Origin: Kitasatospora gansuensis
GTDB lineage: Bacteria > Actinomycetota > Actinomycetes > Streptomycetales > Streptomycetaceae
Reading direction: 5' to 3'
DNA: 64,000 nt
NCBI RefSeq assembly: GCF_014203705.1
Contig: NZ_JACHJR010000001.1
Span: 3,720,001-3,784,000, forward strand
Numbering within the stretch: position 1 is the stretch's first letter; every line of letters starts with the position of its first letter. The notes under the pieces were generated by a model. The model worked only from the letters and a program-made list of their open reading frames with translations. It made no database searches and was not told where the DNA came from. The position numbers and the translations under genes were made by a program. Positions 16,543 to 28,087 of the stretch are shown piece after piece.

Positions 16543-17565
16543 ATGCCCATCGCAACTCCCGAGGTCTACAACGAGATGCTGGACCGGGCCAAGGCGGGCA
16601 AGTTCGCCTACCCGGCGATCAACGTCACCTCGACCCAGACCCTGCACGCCGCGCTGCGCGGCTTCGCCGAGGCCGAGAGCGACGGCATCATCCAGATCTC
16701 CACCGGTGGTGCGGAGTTCCTGGGTGGCCAGCACAACAAGGACATGGTGACCGGCGCCGTCGCGCTCGCCGAGTTCGCCCACATCGTGGCCGCCAAGTAC
16801 GACATCACCGTCGCGCTGCACACCGACCACTGCCCCAAGGACAAGCTGGACGGCTACGTCCGCCCGCTGCTCGCCATCTCCGCCGAGCGCGTGAAGAACG
16901 GTCAGAACCCGCTCTTCCAGTCGCACATGTGGGACGGCTCGGCCGAGACCCTGGCCGACAACCTGGCGATCGGCCAGGAGCTGCTGGCCCAGGCCAAGGC
17001 CGCGAAGATCATCCTCGAGGTCGAGATCACCCCGACCGGTGGCGAGGAGGACGGTGTCTCGCACGAGATCAACGACGAGCTGTACACCACGGTGAACGAC
17101 GTGGTCCGCACCGCCGAGGCGCTCGGCCTGGGCGAGCAGGGCCGCTACCTGCTGGCCGCCTCGTTCGGCAACGTGCACGGCGTCTACAAGCCGGGCAACG
17201 TCGTGCTCAAGCCGGAGCTGCTGCGCGAGCTGCAGGACGCGATCGGCAAGCAGTACGGCAAGACGGACCCGTTCGACTTCGTCTTCCACGGCGGCTCGGG
17301 CTCTTCCGCCGAGGAGATCGCCACCGCGCTGGAGAACGGCGTCGTGAAGATGAACCTCGACACCGACACCCAGTACGCCTTCACCCGCCCGGTCGCGGAC
17401 CACATGTTCCGCAACTACGACGGTGTGCTGAAGGTCGACGGCGAGGTCGGCAAGAAGAACACCTACGACCCGCGCACCTGGGGCAAGCTGGCCGAGGCCG
17501 GCATGGCCGCCCGCGTGCTCGAGGCGACCCAGGCCCTGCGTTCCGCGGGTACCCGCATCAAGTAG
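16543..17565 (+). CDS. fba: Class II fructose-bisphosphate aldolase
   Basis: 340-residue, zinc-dependent aldolase that splits fructose 1,6-bisphosphate into glyceraldehyde 3-phosphate and dihydroxyacetone phosphate. Class II features are all visible: VALHTDHCPKDK with the catalytic Asp and zinc His, the glycine-rich phosphate loop VFHGGSGSS, and KMNLDTDTQYA. The length is typical of the long actinobacterial class II type. ATG 16543 was chosen with GGAG upstream. Codon bias is strong, as expected for a highly expressed glycolytic gene, and a strong hairpin follows the stop. Confidence 0.95.
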   Translation: MPIATPEVYNEMLDRAKAGKFAYPAINVTSTQTLHAALRGFAEAESDGIIQISTGGAEFLGGQHNKDMVTGAVALAEFAHIVAAKYDITVALHTDHCPKDKLDGYVRPLLAISAERVKNGQNPLFQSHMWDGSAETLADNLAIGQELLAQAKAAKIILEVEITPTGGEEDGVSHEINDELYTTVNDVVRTAEALGLGEQGRYLLAASFGNVHGVYKPGNVVLKPELLRELQDAIGKQYGKTDPFDFVFHGGSGSSAEEIATALENGVVKMNLDTDTQYAFTRPVADHMFRNYDGVLKVDGEVGKKNTYDPRTWGKLAEAGMAARVLEATQALRSAGTRIK

Positions 17566-17589
17566 TCGGCGCAGCAGGTAGTCGGTACG

Positions 17590-17629
17590 ACGGAGCCCCC
17601 TCGACCCTTCCCGGTCGAGGGGGCTCCGT
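17590..17629. terminator. fba terminator
   Basis: Perfect 17-bp stem ACGGAGCCCCCTCGACC (17590-17606) with its complement at 17613-17629 around a six-base loop. It stands between fba and the convergent DUF3151 gene. Confidence 0.88.
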
Positions 17630-17642
17630 CATGTCCTGAGGG

Positions 17643-18062
17643 CTACTGCTTCAGCTCCGCGTACGCCTCGGCGCTGCTGTCCTTGAGGAAGGTCCAGCAC
17701 CGCTCCGCCTCCTCGGTCTCCTGGATCGCCTCGGCGGCCCGGGCGAGCCCGGCCAGGCAGCGCAGGAAGCCGCGGTTGCCCCGGTGCTCCCACGGCACCG
17801 GCCCGTGGCCCTTCCAGCCGGCCCGCCGCAGCGAATCGAGACCCCGGTGGTACCCGGTGCGCGCGTACGCGTACGACTCGACGACCCGCCCGGCGTCGAA
17901 CGCGTCGTCCGCCAGCATCGCCCAGGCCAGCGAGAAGGTCGGGAACGCCGCGGCGACCTGGGTCGGCGAGGCCGACTCCTCACCCAGCATCCGGTAGGGC
18001 TGCTCGTCCTCCGGCAGGCGGGTCGGCTCGGGGCCGCCGAGGAGGTTCTGGTGAATACTCAT
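17643..18062 (-). CDS. DUF3151 family protein
   Basis: 139-residue soluble, helical protein with conserved WAMLADDAFD, ESYAYARTGYHRGLD and WEHRGNRGFLRCL segments, typical of actinobacterial DUF3151. These TPR-like helices suggest protein interaction, but no function is established. The gene is convergent with fba, its usual neighbour in this lineage. ATG 18062 opens the frame. Confidence 0.8.
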   Translation of the reverse strand: MSIHQNLLGGPEPTRLPEDEQPYRMLGEESASPTQVAAAFPTFSLAWAMLADDAFDAGRVVESYAYARTGYHRGLDSLRRAGWKGHGPVPWEHRGNRGFLRCLAGLARAAEAIQETEEAERCWTFLKDSSAEAYAELKQ

Positions 18063-18254
18063 ACGTGCAGTCTGCCAGCCGAGCCGACCGGGTCAACCAC
18101 GACCGTTGGGCGGCGGCGCGAAGATCCGGTGTCCCTGCCGCCGGGTGGCCGGGGTTCCCGGGGCTCGGCCCGGTTCCAGGGAACTGGTGGGGCGACGGGT
18201 ATCGTCCTGCTCGACAGTGCGTCAGTTCTGCCGGCCGACCAGAGAGCTTCCGTA

Positions 18255-19118
18255 GTGCGAGCCAACCCCAGCAGCTCCCCCGCCCCGAGCCGTCGGCGTG
18301 CCGCCAGCGCGCGACGGCGGAAGCAGCGGGTGCTGCGGCGCAGGCGGCAGGTGTTCGGGGTCGGGCTGGTCGCGGTGCTGACGGTGATCGGCGGCGCCGT
18401 GTACAAGCTGACCGGTGACTCCGCCGGGACGCCGACCGGTGCGGCCACCACGCAGGCCAGGGCGGTGCCGGCGGCCGAGTCCCCCGCAGCCGCCACCACC
18501 CCCCCGCCCGCCGAACCCGCGACGCCGACGCCGGCCCCGACCCCGGTGGTCGAGGGGAAGGGGCGCGGTACCTTCACCACCGTCCAGGCGAACGGTCCGG
18601 TGGTCGGCAAGGGCGAGACCCTGCGCAAGTACAAGGTGGAGGTCGAGGACGGCATCGGGATCGACGCCGCGACCGCCGCCAAGCAGGTTCAGAACATACT
18701 CTCGGACAAACGGAGTTGGACCACCGACGGGAAGAACTCGTTCCAGCTGGTGGCCTCCGGCAGCTACGACTTCACGGTGAAGATCGCCTCCCCCGAGGTG
18801 GTCGACAAGATCTGCGCCACGGCCGGGCTGGACACCGGCGGCGAGGTGAACTGCGACGTGGACCGCCAGGTGATGGTCAACGTCAAGCGCTGGAACACCG
18901 GTTCACCGAAGTTCAGCGGCCCGATCGAGGAGTACCGGGCCCTGATCATCAACCACGAGGTCGGCCACCGGATCGGCCGCAACCACCTGGGCTGCCCCGG
19001 CCCGGGGCAGCCGGCGCCCGCGATGATGCAGCAGATCTACGGCCTGGAGGGCTGCGTCTCGAACGCCTGGCCGTACACCGAGGCCGGGAAGTACCTCAGC
19101 GGTCCCGCCCGGCCGTAG
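18255..19118 (+). CDS. DUF3152 protein, membrane-anchored putative zinc metallopeptidase
   Basis: 287 residues. A very basic N-terminus (RRRAASARRRKQRVLRRRR) precedes one membrane segment (about 36-55), then a Pro/Thr/Ala-rich extracellular linker (about 60-105), then the globular DUF3152 domain. The sequence HEVGHRIGRNHLGC has the HExxHxxxxxH form of metzincin-like zinc sites. Conserved Cys residues could form disulfides outside the cell. GTG 18255 is the chosen start; the upstream site AGAGAG is weak. The substrate and role are unknown; secreted-side proteolysis is an inference from the motif. Confidence 0.8.
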   Translation: MRANPSSSPAPSRRRAASARRRKQRVLRRRRQVFGVGLVAVLTVIGGAVYKLTGDSAGTPTGAATTQARAVPAAESPAAATTPPPAEPATPTPAPTPVVEGKGRGTFTTVQANGPVVGKGETLRKYKVEVEDGIGIDAATAAKQVQNILSDKRSWTTDGKNSFQLVASGSYDFTVKIASPEVVDKICATAGLDTGGEVNCDVDRQVMVNVKRWNTGSPKFSGPIEEYRALIINHEVGHRIGRNHLGCPGPGQPAPAMMQQIYGLEGCVSNAWPYTEAGKYLSGPARP

Positions 19119-19125
19119 CGGCTCG

Positions 19126-19959
19126 CTAGCCCATGATCGGCAGGTACTCCGCCAGGTCGCTGCGCTCGCCGCTGGCGTGCACCGCCGTGTCGACCACGTC
19201 GGCCCAGCCGGTGCGGCCGGTGGCGAGGCGGATCCAGCTGAGCGGGTCGGTCTCCACCACGTTGGGCGGGGTGCCGCGGGTGTGGCGGGGACCGGGGACG
19301 GCCTGGACGACCGCGTACGGCGGGATCCGCAGCTCGACCGCACCGCCGGGGACCTGGTCCGCGAAGGCGTCCGCCAGCAGGCGGGTGACGGCGGCCACGG
19401 CCTGACGGTCGTGCGGGAAGTCGGGCAGGCCGAGGGCGGCCGCCAGGTCGTCCGCGTGCACCACCGTCTCGACCAGCCGGGTGACCAGGAAGTCGGTCAG
19501 CAGGATCGGCCCGAACCGGATCACGAACCGCCGTGCGGGGTCGGCGACTTCGGGCCGCTCCAGGGCCGCGAGCAGCAGGTCGCAGGCGAGGTCGAACTCC
19601 TTCGCCACCTCCGCCGGGGAACCCGCGAAGGCGCCCTCCGCGTGCTCCTGCACGGCGGCGTCGATCGCGGCGGCGGCGGTCCTCGTCACGCCGACCCACT
19701 GCAGCAGCGAGAGCGGCGCGCCGTCCGGCACCGGCTGCTCCAGGTGCCGGGGCAGCCAGTCCAGACAGAAGCCGAGGTGCGCGATCAGCTGCCGGACGTT
19801 CCAGTCGCCGAGCCGGGTGGGCTGCTCGAGCACCGAAGCGGCATCCGGGCGGGCGCACAGCTCGTGCACCGCGCCGCGCAGCGCCTCGGCCTGCCCGGCC
19901 AGGGCGGACCGCACCTTGGCGGAGTCGTAACTACGGGGACGGTTCGCGGAGTTCGCCAT
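19126..19959 (-). CDS. Maleylpyruvate isomerase/DinB-like family protein
   Basis: 277 residues with the four-helix N-terminal domain of mycothiol-dependent maleylpyruvate isomerase-like proteins (LGDWNVRQLIAHLGF, and TRLVETVVHADDLAAALG supplying the metal-type His/Asp). A sterol-carrier-like C-terminal domain begins near 200. Such proteins probably bind metal and use mycothiol, but the reaction is usually unknown. ATG 19959 is six bases from a TACCCT -10 element on this strand, so the longer upstream frame was not used. Located between the DUF3152 gene and purL. Confidence 0.75.
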   Translation of the reverse strand: MANSANRPRSYDSAKVRSALAGQAEALRGAVHELCARPDAASVLEQPTRLGDWNVRQLIAHLGFCLDWLPRHLEQPVPDGAPLSLLQWVGVTRTAAAAIDAAVQEHAEGAFAGSPAEVAKEFDLACDLLLAALERPEVADPARRFVIRFGPILLTDFLVTRLVETVVHADDLAAALGLPDFPHDRQAVAAVTRLLADAFADQVPGGAVELRIPPYAVVQAVPGPRHTRGTPPNVVETDPLSWIRLATGRTGWADVVDTAVHASGERSDLAEYLPIMG

Positions 19960-19971
19960 TCCGCGAGGGTA
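19960..19971 (-). promoter_or_regulatory. Leaderless-type -10 element
   Basis: Minus-strand TACCCT (19971-19966), six bases, then ATG 19959. Confidence 0.5.
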
Positions 19972-20021
19972 CAGCGAAGGGGCGGCCCGACCGGGCCGCC
20001 CCCTCAACCACTGAGACACCG

Positions 20022-22276
<2,255 letters not shown>

Positions 22277-22277
<1 letters not shown>

Positions 22278-22954
22278 CAGGCGTTCACCAACTGCTTGAG
22301 GACGGAAGTGAAGAAGCCCAGGCCCTCGGTGGTCGGGCCGGTGAGCGGCTCGACCGCGTGCTCCGGGTGCGGCATCAGGCCGACGACGTTGCCGGCCGCG
22401 TTGGTGATGCCGGCGATGTCGCGGTACGAACCGTTCGGGTTGACGTCGAGGTAGCGGGCCACGATCCGGCCCTCCGCCTCGAGCTGGTCCAGCACGTGCT
22501 CGTCGGCGACGAAGCGGCCCTCGCCGTTCTTCAGCGGGACGACGATTTCCTGACCGGCGGAGTAATCCCGGGTCCAGGCGGTCCCGGTGTTCTCGATCCG
22601 CAGCTTCTGGTCGCGGCAGACGAAGTGCAGCGAGTCGTTGCGGGTGAGCGCGCCGGGCAGCAGGTGCGATTCGCAGAGCACCTGGAAGCCGTTGCAGATA
22701 CCGAGGACCGGCATTCCCAGCTTCGCCTGCTCGATGATGGTGTCCATCACCGGGGAGAAGCGGGAGATCGCGCCGCAGCGCAGATAGTCGCCGTAACTGA
22801 ATCCACCCGGGAGGACGACCGCGTCGACCTGGTGGAGATCCTTGTCACGGTGCCAGAGCGCGACCGGCTCGGCGCCGGCCAGGCGGACCGCGCGCTGGGC
22901 GTCGCGGTCGTCGAGGGAACCGGGGAAAGTGACGACGCCGACGCGGGTGGTCAC
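22277..22954 (-). CDS. purQ: Phosphoribosylformylglycinamidine synthase subunit PurQ
   Basis: 225-residue glutaminase subunit of FGAM synthase. It is a class I amidotransferase with GICNGFQ supplying the catalytic Cys (about 87) and PHPEHAVEP supplying His and Glu near the C-terminus. It overlaps purS by four bases and purL by one, giving a tightly coupled three-gene operon. Confidence 0.96.
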
Positions 22955-23205
22955 TTGCCCTCCTCCTCGATCCGGACGACGAAGTCCTCGATCACGGTGT
23001 TGGCGAGGAAGGTCTCGGCGGCTTCCCGGATCCGGGCGAGCGCGGCGTCGTCGACCGGACCCTCCAGCTCCAGTTCGAATCGCTTGCCCTGACGGACATC
23101 GGCGATCCCGGCGAACCCAAGCCGGGGCAGTGCACGCTGCACCGCCTGGCCCTGGGGGTCGAGGATCTCGGGCTTGAGCATGACGTCGACTACGACGCGA
23201 GCCAC
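22951..23205 (-). CDS. purS: Phosphoribosylformylglycinamidine synthase subunit PurS
   Basis: 84-residue bridging subunit that holds PurQ and PurL together for ammonia channelling. The sequence [19 protein letters not shown] is the usual PurS start. GTG 23205 is preferred because GGGAG is correctly spaced upstream, although a second GTG six bases earlier is in frame. First gene of the operon. Confidence 0.95.
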   Translation of the reverse strand: MARVVVDVMLKPEILDPQGQAVQRALPRLGFAGIADVRQGKRFELELEGPVDDAALARIREAAETFLANTVIEDFVVRIEEEGK

Positions 23206-23670
23206 TGGCACTCCCGGTGGTGTGGTGCGTGAGGCGGGGGACCTCCAGACTACCGGGGCATTCGGGCGACTTTGCTGGCCGGGCCGGGTCCGGAGAAGGC
23301 GACGCGCGTAGACCTATGACCCTTACGCCCCAAGGGTTCCGCCCTGCTCACGACCCGCGCCCACCCCTGTTTACGACGGATTCCGCAGTCGCTTCTGGAA
23401 CGCCCGAATACCGGCACTACGGGACAGAACGACCATCCACATCACCTGCTATCCCACACCGGCGAACTCTCGTGAATATCCGGAAAAGAAAGCAGGACTC
23501 TTCGATTTCGGCCCGCTTTGGGTGCAGAATAGGGCCACCGGTGACGGCGAGTGCTGCGTATCCAGCGCGGCTTCCTGCCTGCCCGTAAGCGCTCGCGTGA
23601 CTGGTGCACATCGGGCCGCACGGGCGCATCCCGCATCCGGCGGCCGAATTGCCCGAGAGGATCGACACCC
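23206..23670. promoter_or_regulatory. Divergent region between purS and lsrL, no gene
   Basis: 465 bases with no supported gene. The half near lsrL (about 23,440-23,530) is clearly more AT-rich than the surroundings (AATATCCGGAAAAGAAAGCA), which fits promoter DNA and possible self-binding by an Lsr2-type protein. The purS side probably carries the pur operon promoter; no clear box was identified. Confidence 0.5.
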
Positions 23671-23988
23671 ATGGCTCAGCGTGTAGTTGTCACGCTCTCC
23701 GACGACCTGGACGGCGGCGCCGCCGCCGAGACCGTTCACTTCGGCGTGGACGGAAAGTCGTACGAGATCGACCTGTCCCTGGACAACGCGGAGAAGCTGC
23801 GGGAGGCTCTCGCCCCGTTCGTCGCGGCCGGCCGTCGGCAGAGCCGCGCCGGAAAGTCCTTCCGCCGCACCGCGCTCACCCCGGACCCGGCCGCCGTGCG
23901 CGCCTGGGCCCAGTCCCGCGGCATGGAGCTGCCCGCCCGGGGCCGCATTCCCAAGCACGTCTACGAGTCCTTCGCCGAGGCCAACTGA
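23671..23988 (+). CDS. lsrL: Lsr2-family nucleoid-associated protein (LsrL type)
   Basis: 105 residues. An N-terminal dimerisation domain (MAQRVVVTLSDDLDGG, GVDGKSYEIDLSLDNAEKLREAL) and a C-terminal DNA-binding domain (VRAWAQSRGMELPARGRIPKHVYESFAEAN) with the AT-hook-like core Arg-Gly-Arg (RGR). Lsr2 proteins bridge AT-rich DNA and silence transferred genes. The VVVTLSDD start and its location divergent from purSQL match the second Streptomyces paralogue, LsrL, rather than Lsr2 itself; this assignment is from memory of gene order. GAGAGG upstream supports ATG 23671. Confidence 0.88.
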   Translation: MAQRVVVTLSDDLDGGAAAETVHFGVDGKSYEIDLSLDNAEKLREALAPFVAAGRRQSRAGKSFRRTALTPDPAAVRAWAQSRGMELPARGRIPKHVYESFAEAN

Positions 23989-24128
23989 CCTGGCCCGACC
24001 GGCTCGTCGCCCCCGCCCCGACCGCCCCGGCGGAAAGGGTGGGGCGACCACTCGTTCCGATGGGGTAGAGTTCTTTCTGTCGCCAGCCCGGGAGACCGGA
24101 AGGCGGCCGGTGCTTCAAGAAGCATCGT

Positions 24129-24201
24129 GCGGACGTGGCTCAGTTGGTAGAGCATCACCTTGCCAAGGTGAGGGTCGCGAGTTCGAATCTCGTCGTCCGC
24201 T
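24129..24201 (+). tRNA. tRNA-Gly (GCC), copy 1
   Basis: 73-nt cloverleaf: acceptor arms GCGGACG and CGTCCGC, anticodon loop TTGCCAA (anticodon GCC) on stem TCACC/GGTGA, and TTCGAAT T-loop. CCA is not encoded. Confidence 0.96.
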
Positions 24202-24225
24202 CGCAGTAAAATAACCGAAGATCGT

Positions 24226-24298
24226 GCGGACGTGGCTCAGTTGGTAGAGCATCACCTTGCCAAGGTGAGGGTCGCGAGTTCGAATCTCGTCGTCCGCT
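24226..24298 (+). tRNA. tRNA-Gly (GCC), copy 2
   Basis: Identical in sequence to copy 1, 24 bases downstream, so the pair is almost certainly processed from one transcript. A strong hairpin follows within six bases. Confidence 0.96.
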
Positions 24299-24303
24299 CA
24301 GTT

Positions 24304-24332
24304 GAAGGGCCCCCTCATCGAGGGGGCCCTTC
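24304..24332 (+). terminator. Terminator of the tRNA-Gly pair
   Basis: GAAGGGCCCCCT (24304-24315) pairs with AGGGGGCCCTTC (24321-24332), a 12-bp perfect stem with a five-base loop just after the second tRNA. Confidence 0.85.
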
Positions 24333-24446
24333 GTCGTACCCGCCCGCGCACCCCTGACATTTGTCACCGCCGACCCGTGTGAACGCGGCCCCGACCGGTG
24401 ACGGCGCGCACTGCCCACCGGGCCGCCCCGCCGGGAGGCTTGGGGC

Positions 24447-25418
24447 ATGGACAACAGCCGCACCGAGCCACCCGTCATCGAGGTCACCGGCCTGCGCCGG
24501 CACTACGGCCCGGCAGGACCGGCCGGCTTCGACGCCGTCCGCGGCCTCGACCTCACCGTCCGCCGGGGCGAACTCTTCGCCCTGCTCGGCACCAACGGCG
24601 CCGGCAAGACCTCCACCATGGAGCTGATCGAGGGCCTGGCCGCACCGACCGAGGGCCGGATCCGGGTGCTCGGGCACGACCCTTACCGGGAGCGGGCCGC
24701 CGTCCGGCCGCGGATCGGGATCATGCTCCAGGAGGGCGGCTTCCCCTCCGAACTGACCGTCGCCGAGACCGGCCGGGCCTGGGCCGGGATGACCACCGAC
24801 GCCCGCCCGGTGGACGAGGCGCTCGACCTGGTCGGCCTGCTGCACCGGCGCACCGTCCGGGTCAAGCAGCTCTCCGGCGGCGAGCGCCGTCGGCTCGACC
24901 TCGCGCTGGCCCTGCTCGGCCGCCCCGAGGTGCTCTTCCTGGACGAGCCCAGCACCGGCCTCGACCCGGAGGCCAGGGCCGCCACCTGGCGGCTGGTCCG
25001 CGAGCTCCGCGCCGAGGGCACCACCGTGCTGCTCACCACCCACTACCTCGAAGAAGCCGAGGAACTGGCCGACCGGCTGGCCATCATGCACGCCGGACGG
25101 ATCGTCACCGAGGGCACCGTGGCCGAGGTGATCGCCGGCCGCCCGTCCCGGATCGCCTTCGAACTCCCGGAGCGCAGCGGCCCGTTCGAGACCGTCGAGC
25201 TGCCCGCCCTGCCCGGCGCCGAGGTCACCGCCGAGGGCCGCCGGATCACCGTCCGGACCCCGACCCTGCAGTCCACCCTCACCGAGCTGCTCGGCTGGGC
25301 CGCCCGGCACGAGGTGCCGCTCGGGGCGCTGGACGCCCGCAGCGCCTCGCTGGAGGAAGCCTTCCTCGCCGTCGCCGCCACCCCGTCCACCCCTGAGCCG
25401 ACCGGAGCCGTCCGATGA
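24447..25418 (+). CDS. ABC transporter ATP-binding protein
   Basis: 323 residues with Walker A LLGTNGAGKTST (about 47-58), signature KQLSGGERRRLDLAL, Walker B VLFLDEPSTGLDP and H-loop LLTTHYLEEAEELADR. The C-terminal extension (about 225-323) is typical of DrrA/NatA-like exporters of the ABC-2 class. It overlaps the permease gene by four bases (ATGA) and is followed by a sensor kinase/response regulator pair, an arrangement known from DesK/DesR and drug-responsive exporters. Confidence 0.92.
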   Translation: MDNSRTEPPVIEVTGLRRHYGPAGPAGFDAVRGLDLTVRRGELFALLGTNGAGKTSTMELIEGLAAPTEGRIRVLGHDPYRERAAVRPRIGIMLQEGGFPSELTVAETGRAWAGMTTDARPVDEALDLVGLLHRRTVRVKQLSGGERRRLDLALALLGRPEVLFLDEPSTGLDPEARAATWRLVRELRAEGTTVLLTTHYLEEAEELADRLAIMHAGRIVTEGTVAEVIAGRPSRIAFELPERSGPFETVELPALPGAEVTAEGRRITVRTPTLQSTLTELLGWAARHEVPLGALDARSASLEEAFLAVAATPSTPEPTGAVR

Positions 25419-26209
25419 CCACCGCCACCAGCCGCCTGCTCGCCCTCGGCCGCGCCGAGACCACCTTGCTGCTGCGCAACCGGACCGCCCTGTTCACCGC
25501 GCTGGCGCTGCCGCCGCTGCTGGTGGTCGCGCTGGCCGAGCCGATGAAGCAGCAGGCCGCCGACTTCCCCGGGATCAGCACCGGCGGCCTGCTGGTCAGC
25601 GGACTGCTCGGACTGATCCCGATGTTCGTCGTCTACTACAACCTGACCGCCGCGTACGTCGCCCGGCGCGGCGAGCTGGTGCTCAAGCGGCTGCGCACCG
25701 GCGAGGCCCGCGACCTGGAGATCCTGGCCGGCACCGCCGTACCGTCCGTGAGCCTGGCCGTGCTGCTGAGCGTGGTGCTGTGCGGCGCCGGGGCGGTCGG
25801 CCTGGACCTGCGGATGCCGGTCAATCCGGTGCTGGTGGTGCTCGGGCTCGCCCTGCTGATCGCCGTACTGGTCGGGCTGGCCGCCCTCTCCAGTGTGGTG
25901 ACCAAGACCGTGGAGAGCGCCGGGATCACCACTCTGCCGGTGCTGCTGCTCAGTCAGTTCGGCTCCGGCCTGATCATCCCGCTCGACACGATGCCCGACC
26001 AGCTCGCCGGCGTCTTCCGGCTGCTGCCCACCACCCCCGCCTTCCAGCTGATCCGGCTCGGCTGGTTCGGCACCGAGGGCTCGGCCCCCGCCGTCGGCTT
26101 CGTCGCCAGCTGGGCGGAGGCGCTGCCGATGCTCGCCCTCGCGGTGACCTGGACCGCCGCCGTCGGTTGGGCCACCAACCGCTGGTTCCGCTGGGAGCCC
26201 CGACGCTGA
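25415..26209 (+). CDS. ABC-2 type transporter permease
   Basis: 264 residues with about six membrane segments and the ABC-2 layout: N-terminal cytoplasmic helix LLALGRAETTLLLRNRTALF, then GELVLKRLRTGEARDLEIL as the conserved coupling loop. It is probably half of a dimer served by the upstream ATPase. The substrate is unknown; lipids, peptides or drugs are usual for the family. Confidence 0.9.
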   Translation: MTTATSRLLALGRAETTLLLRNRTALFTALALPPLLVVALAEPMKQQAADFPGISTGGLLVSGLLGLIPMFVVYYNLTAAYVARRGELVLKRLRTGEARDLEILAGTAVPSVSLAVLLSVVLCGAGAVGLDLRMPVNPVLVVLGLALLIAVLVGLAALSSVVTKTVESAGITTLPVLLLSQFGSGLIIPLDTMPDQLAGVFRLLPTTPAFQLIRLGWFGTEGSAPAVGFVASWAEALPMLALAVTWTAAVGWATNRWFRWEPRR

Positions 26210-26253
26210 CTGATAAGAAGACTGCAGCACCCGCCGCCATCCGAGGAGACCAC

Positions 26254-27474
26254 GTGGAACACCCGCTGCGCCGCTGGCAGGCTCAGGGCAAACCGCAGCG
26301 GACCGAGCTGTACGTCCGCTGGTCGCTCTACCTGGCGGTCGCCGTCGAACCGCTGGCCGTACTGGGCACCGCCGTCGGCCAGGCCGAGAAGCTGTCCGTG
26401 GCGACCCTGCGCGTGCTGGCACTCGCCTCGCTGACCGGAACGGTCCTCTCGGTCATGCTGGTGCGGGCCGCACTGGCCCACTTCCTCGGCCGCCGGTCAC
26501 GCCCCGTCCCGCTGCTCGCCGTCTCCACCGCGGTGGCGCTGGCCGGCGTCTGGGGGGTGGTGCTCACCGCCGGGGACGACGCGTCCGGGGCGTCGATGAC
26601 CCCGCTGCTGCTGATGTTCTGGTTCGGCCCGGTCACGGTGGCCCTGCCGCACCGGCAGTCCGCCGCGCTCGGTGGCACCGTCCTGCTGCTGGTACTGCCC
26701 GCCCTGCTGCTGGGCGGCTTCTCGGTCGGGACCGCCCTCGGGGTGCTGGCCGGCGTCGCGCTGTCCTGCCTGCTGTTCGCCGCCACCTGCCGCTCCTCGG
26801 CCTGGCTGGCGGGCGTGGTCTGGGAGTTGGACGGGGCCAGGGAGACCCAGTCCCGGCTCGCGGTGGCCGAGGAGCGGCTGCGGTTCTCCCGCGACCTGCA
26901 CGACGTGCTCGGCCGCAACCTCACCACCATCGCGCTGAAGAGCGAACTGGCCGCCCAACTCGCCCGCCGGGGACGCCCGGAGGCCGCCGACCAGATGACC
27001 GAGGTGCAGCGGATCGCCCAGGAGTCCCAGCGCGAGGTCCGTGACGTGGTCCGGGCCTACCGCACCGCCGACCTGCACGCCGAGCTCACCGGCGCCCGCT
27101 CGGTGCTCCGCGCGGCCGACGTGGCCTGCGAGGTCGAACTCGGCAGCGTCGACCAACTCCCGGTCACCGCACAGTCGGTGCTCGGCTGGGCGGTCCGTGA
27201 GGCCACCACCAACGTGCTCCGGCACAGCGAGGCCACCAGCTGCCTGATCCGGCTCCGGGTCGGCGGCGGCCAGGCCCTGCTGGAGATCGAGAACGACGGC
27301 GTGACGGAGGATCAGCCCGGCGTCGGCGGCACCGGCCTGACCGGCCTGACCGAACGTCTGGCCGTGTACGGTGGCACGCTCCGCACTCCCCCGGCCGGCC
27401 CCGGCCGGTTCCGGCTCACGGTGGACCTCCCCCTGACCGCACCCGCCCTCTCGATGGAGGTCTCCGCCGGATGA
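26254..27474 (+). CDS. DesK/NarX-like sensor histidine kinase
   Basis: 406 residues. The N-terminal part (about 20-180) has five to six membrane segments, and the HisKA_3 helix FSRDLHDVLGRNL carries the phospho-His near 216. The ATPase domain has AVREATTNVLRHSEA (N box) and a short GTGLTGLTERLAVYGG (G box). This is the DesK class, which senses membrane state or a ligand within the bilayer. GTG 26254 follows GAGGAGACC. It overlaps its partner regulator by four bases. Confidence 0.9.
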   Translation: MEHPLRRWQAQGKPQRTELYVRWSLYLAVAVEPLAVLGTAVGQAEKLSVATLRVLALASLTGTVLSVMLVRAALAHFLGRRSRPVPLLAVSTAVALAGVWGVVLTAGDDASGASMTPLLLMFWFGPVTVALPHRQSAALGGTVLLLVLPALLLGGFSVGTALGVLAGVALSCLLFAATCRSSAWLAGVVWELDGARETQSRLAVAEERLRFSRDLHDVLGRNLTTIALKSELAAQLARRGRPEAADQMTEVQRIAQESQREVRDVVRAYRTADLHAELTGARSVLRAADVACEVELGSVDQLPVTAQSVLGWAVREATTNVLRHSEATSCLIRLRVGGGQALLEIENDGVTEDQPGVGGTGLTGLTERLAVYGGTLRTPPAGPGRFRLTVDLPLTAPALSMEVSAG

Positions 27475-28079
27475 CCATTCGGATCCTGCTCGCCGACGAC
27501 GAACACCTGATCCGGGGCGCGATGGCCGCCCTGCTCGCCCTGGAGGACGACATCTCCGTGGTGGCCGAGGCCGCCACCGGCCCGGAGGCGCTGGCGATGG
27601 CCAAGGCGCACCGGCCTGACGTCGCGGTCCTGGACCTCCAGATGCCCGGGATGGACGGCATCGAGGTGGCCACCGAGCTGCGGCGGGTCCTGCCGGACTG
27701 CCGCACCATGATCGTCACCGGGCACGGGCGCCCCGGCTACCTCAAGCGCGCCCTGGAGGTCGGGGTCCGGGGCTTCCTCCCGAAGACCGTCTCCGCCGCC
27801 GACCTGGCCGGCCTCATCCGCACCGTCCGGGCCGGCGGGCGGTACGTCGACCCCGAGCTGGCCGCCGACGCCATCGCCGCCGGCGAGAGCCCCCTGACGC
27901 CCCGTGAGACCGACGTCCTGGAGCTCGCCGCGCACGGCACCTCGATCGCCGAGATCGCCGAACGCGCCTCGCTCTCGGCGGGCACCGTCCGCAACTACCT
28001 CTCGGCCGCCGCCACCAAACTCGGCGCGGAGAACCGCCACGCAGCCGTCCGCATCGCCCGCGAACACGGCTGGATCTGA
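27471..28079 (+). CDS. NarL/DesR-family response regulator
   Basis: 202 residues: receiver domain with Asp10-Asp11 and phospho-Asp55 (VAVLDLQMPGMDG), and a C-terminal LuxR-type HTH (LTPRETDVLELAAHGTSIAEIAERASLSAGTVRNYLSAA). It is the cognate partner of the adjacent kinase and the likely regulator of the ABC exporter genes. It is convergent with purC, separated by the inverted-end repeat described below. Confidence 0.92.
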   Translation: MTIRILLADDEHLIRGAMAALLALEDDISVVAEAATGPEALAMAKAHRPDVAVLDLQMPGMDGIEVATELRRVLPDCRTMIVTGHGRPGYLKRALEVGVRGFLPKTVSAADLAGLIRTVRAGGRYVDPELAADAIAAGESPLTPRETDVLELAAHGTSIAEIAERASLSAGTVRNYLSAAATKLGAENRHAAVRIAREHGWI

Positions 28080-28087
28080 AGGATAAG

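Noticed and set aside
24129..24298. tRNA-Gly pair as an integration site
   Set aside because: No partial 3' tRNA repeat or integrase was seen near it; the two copies are intact and identical and end in a normal terminator.
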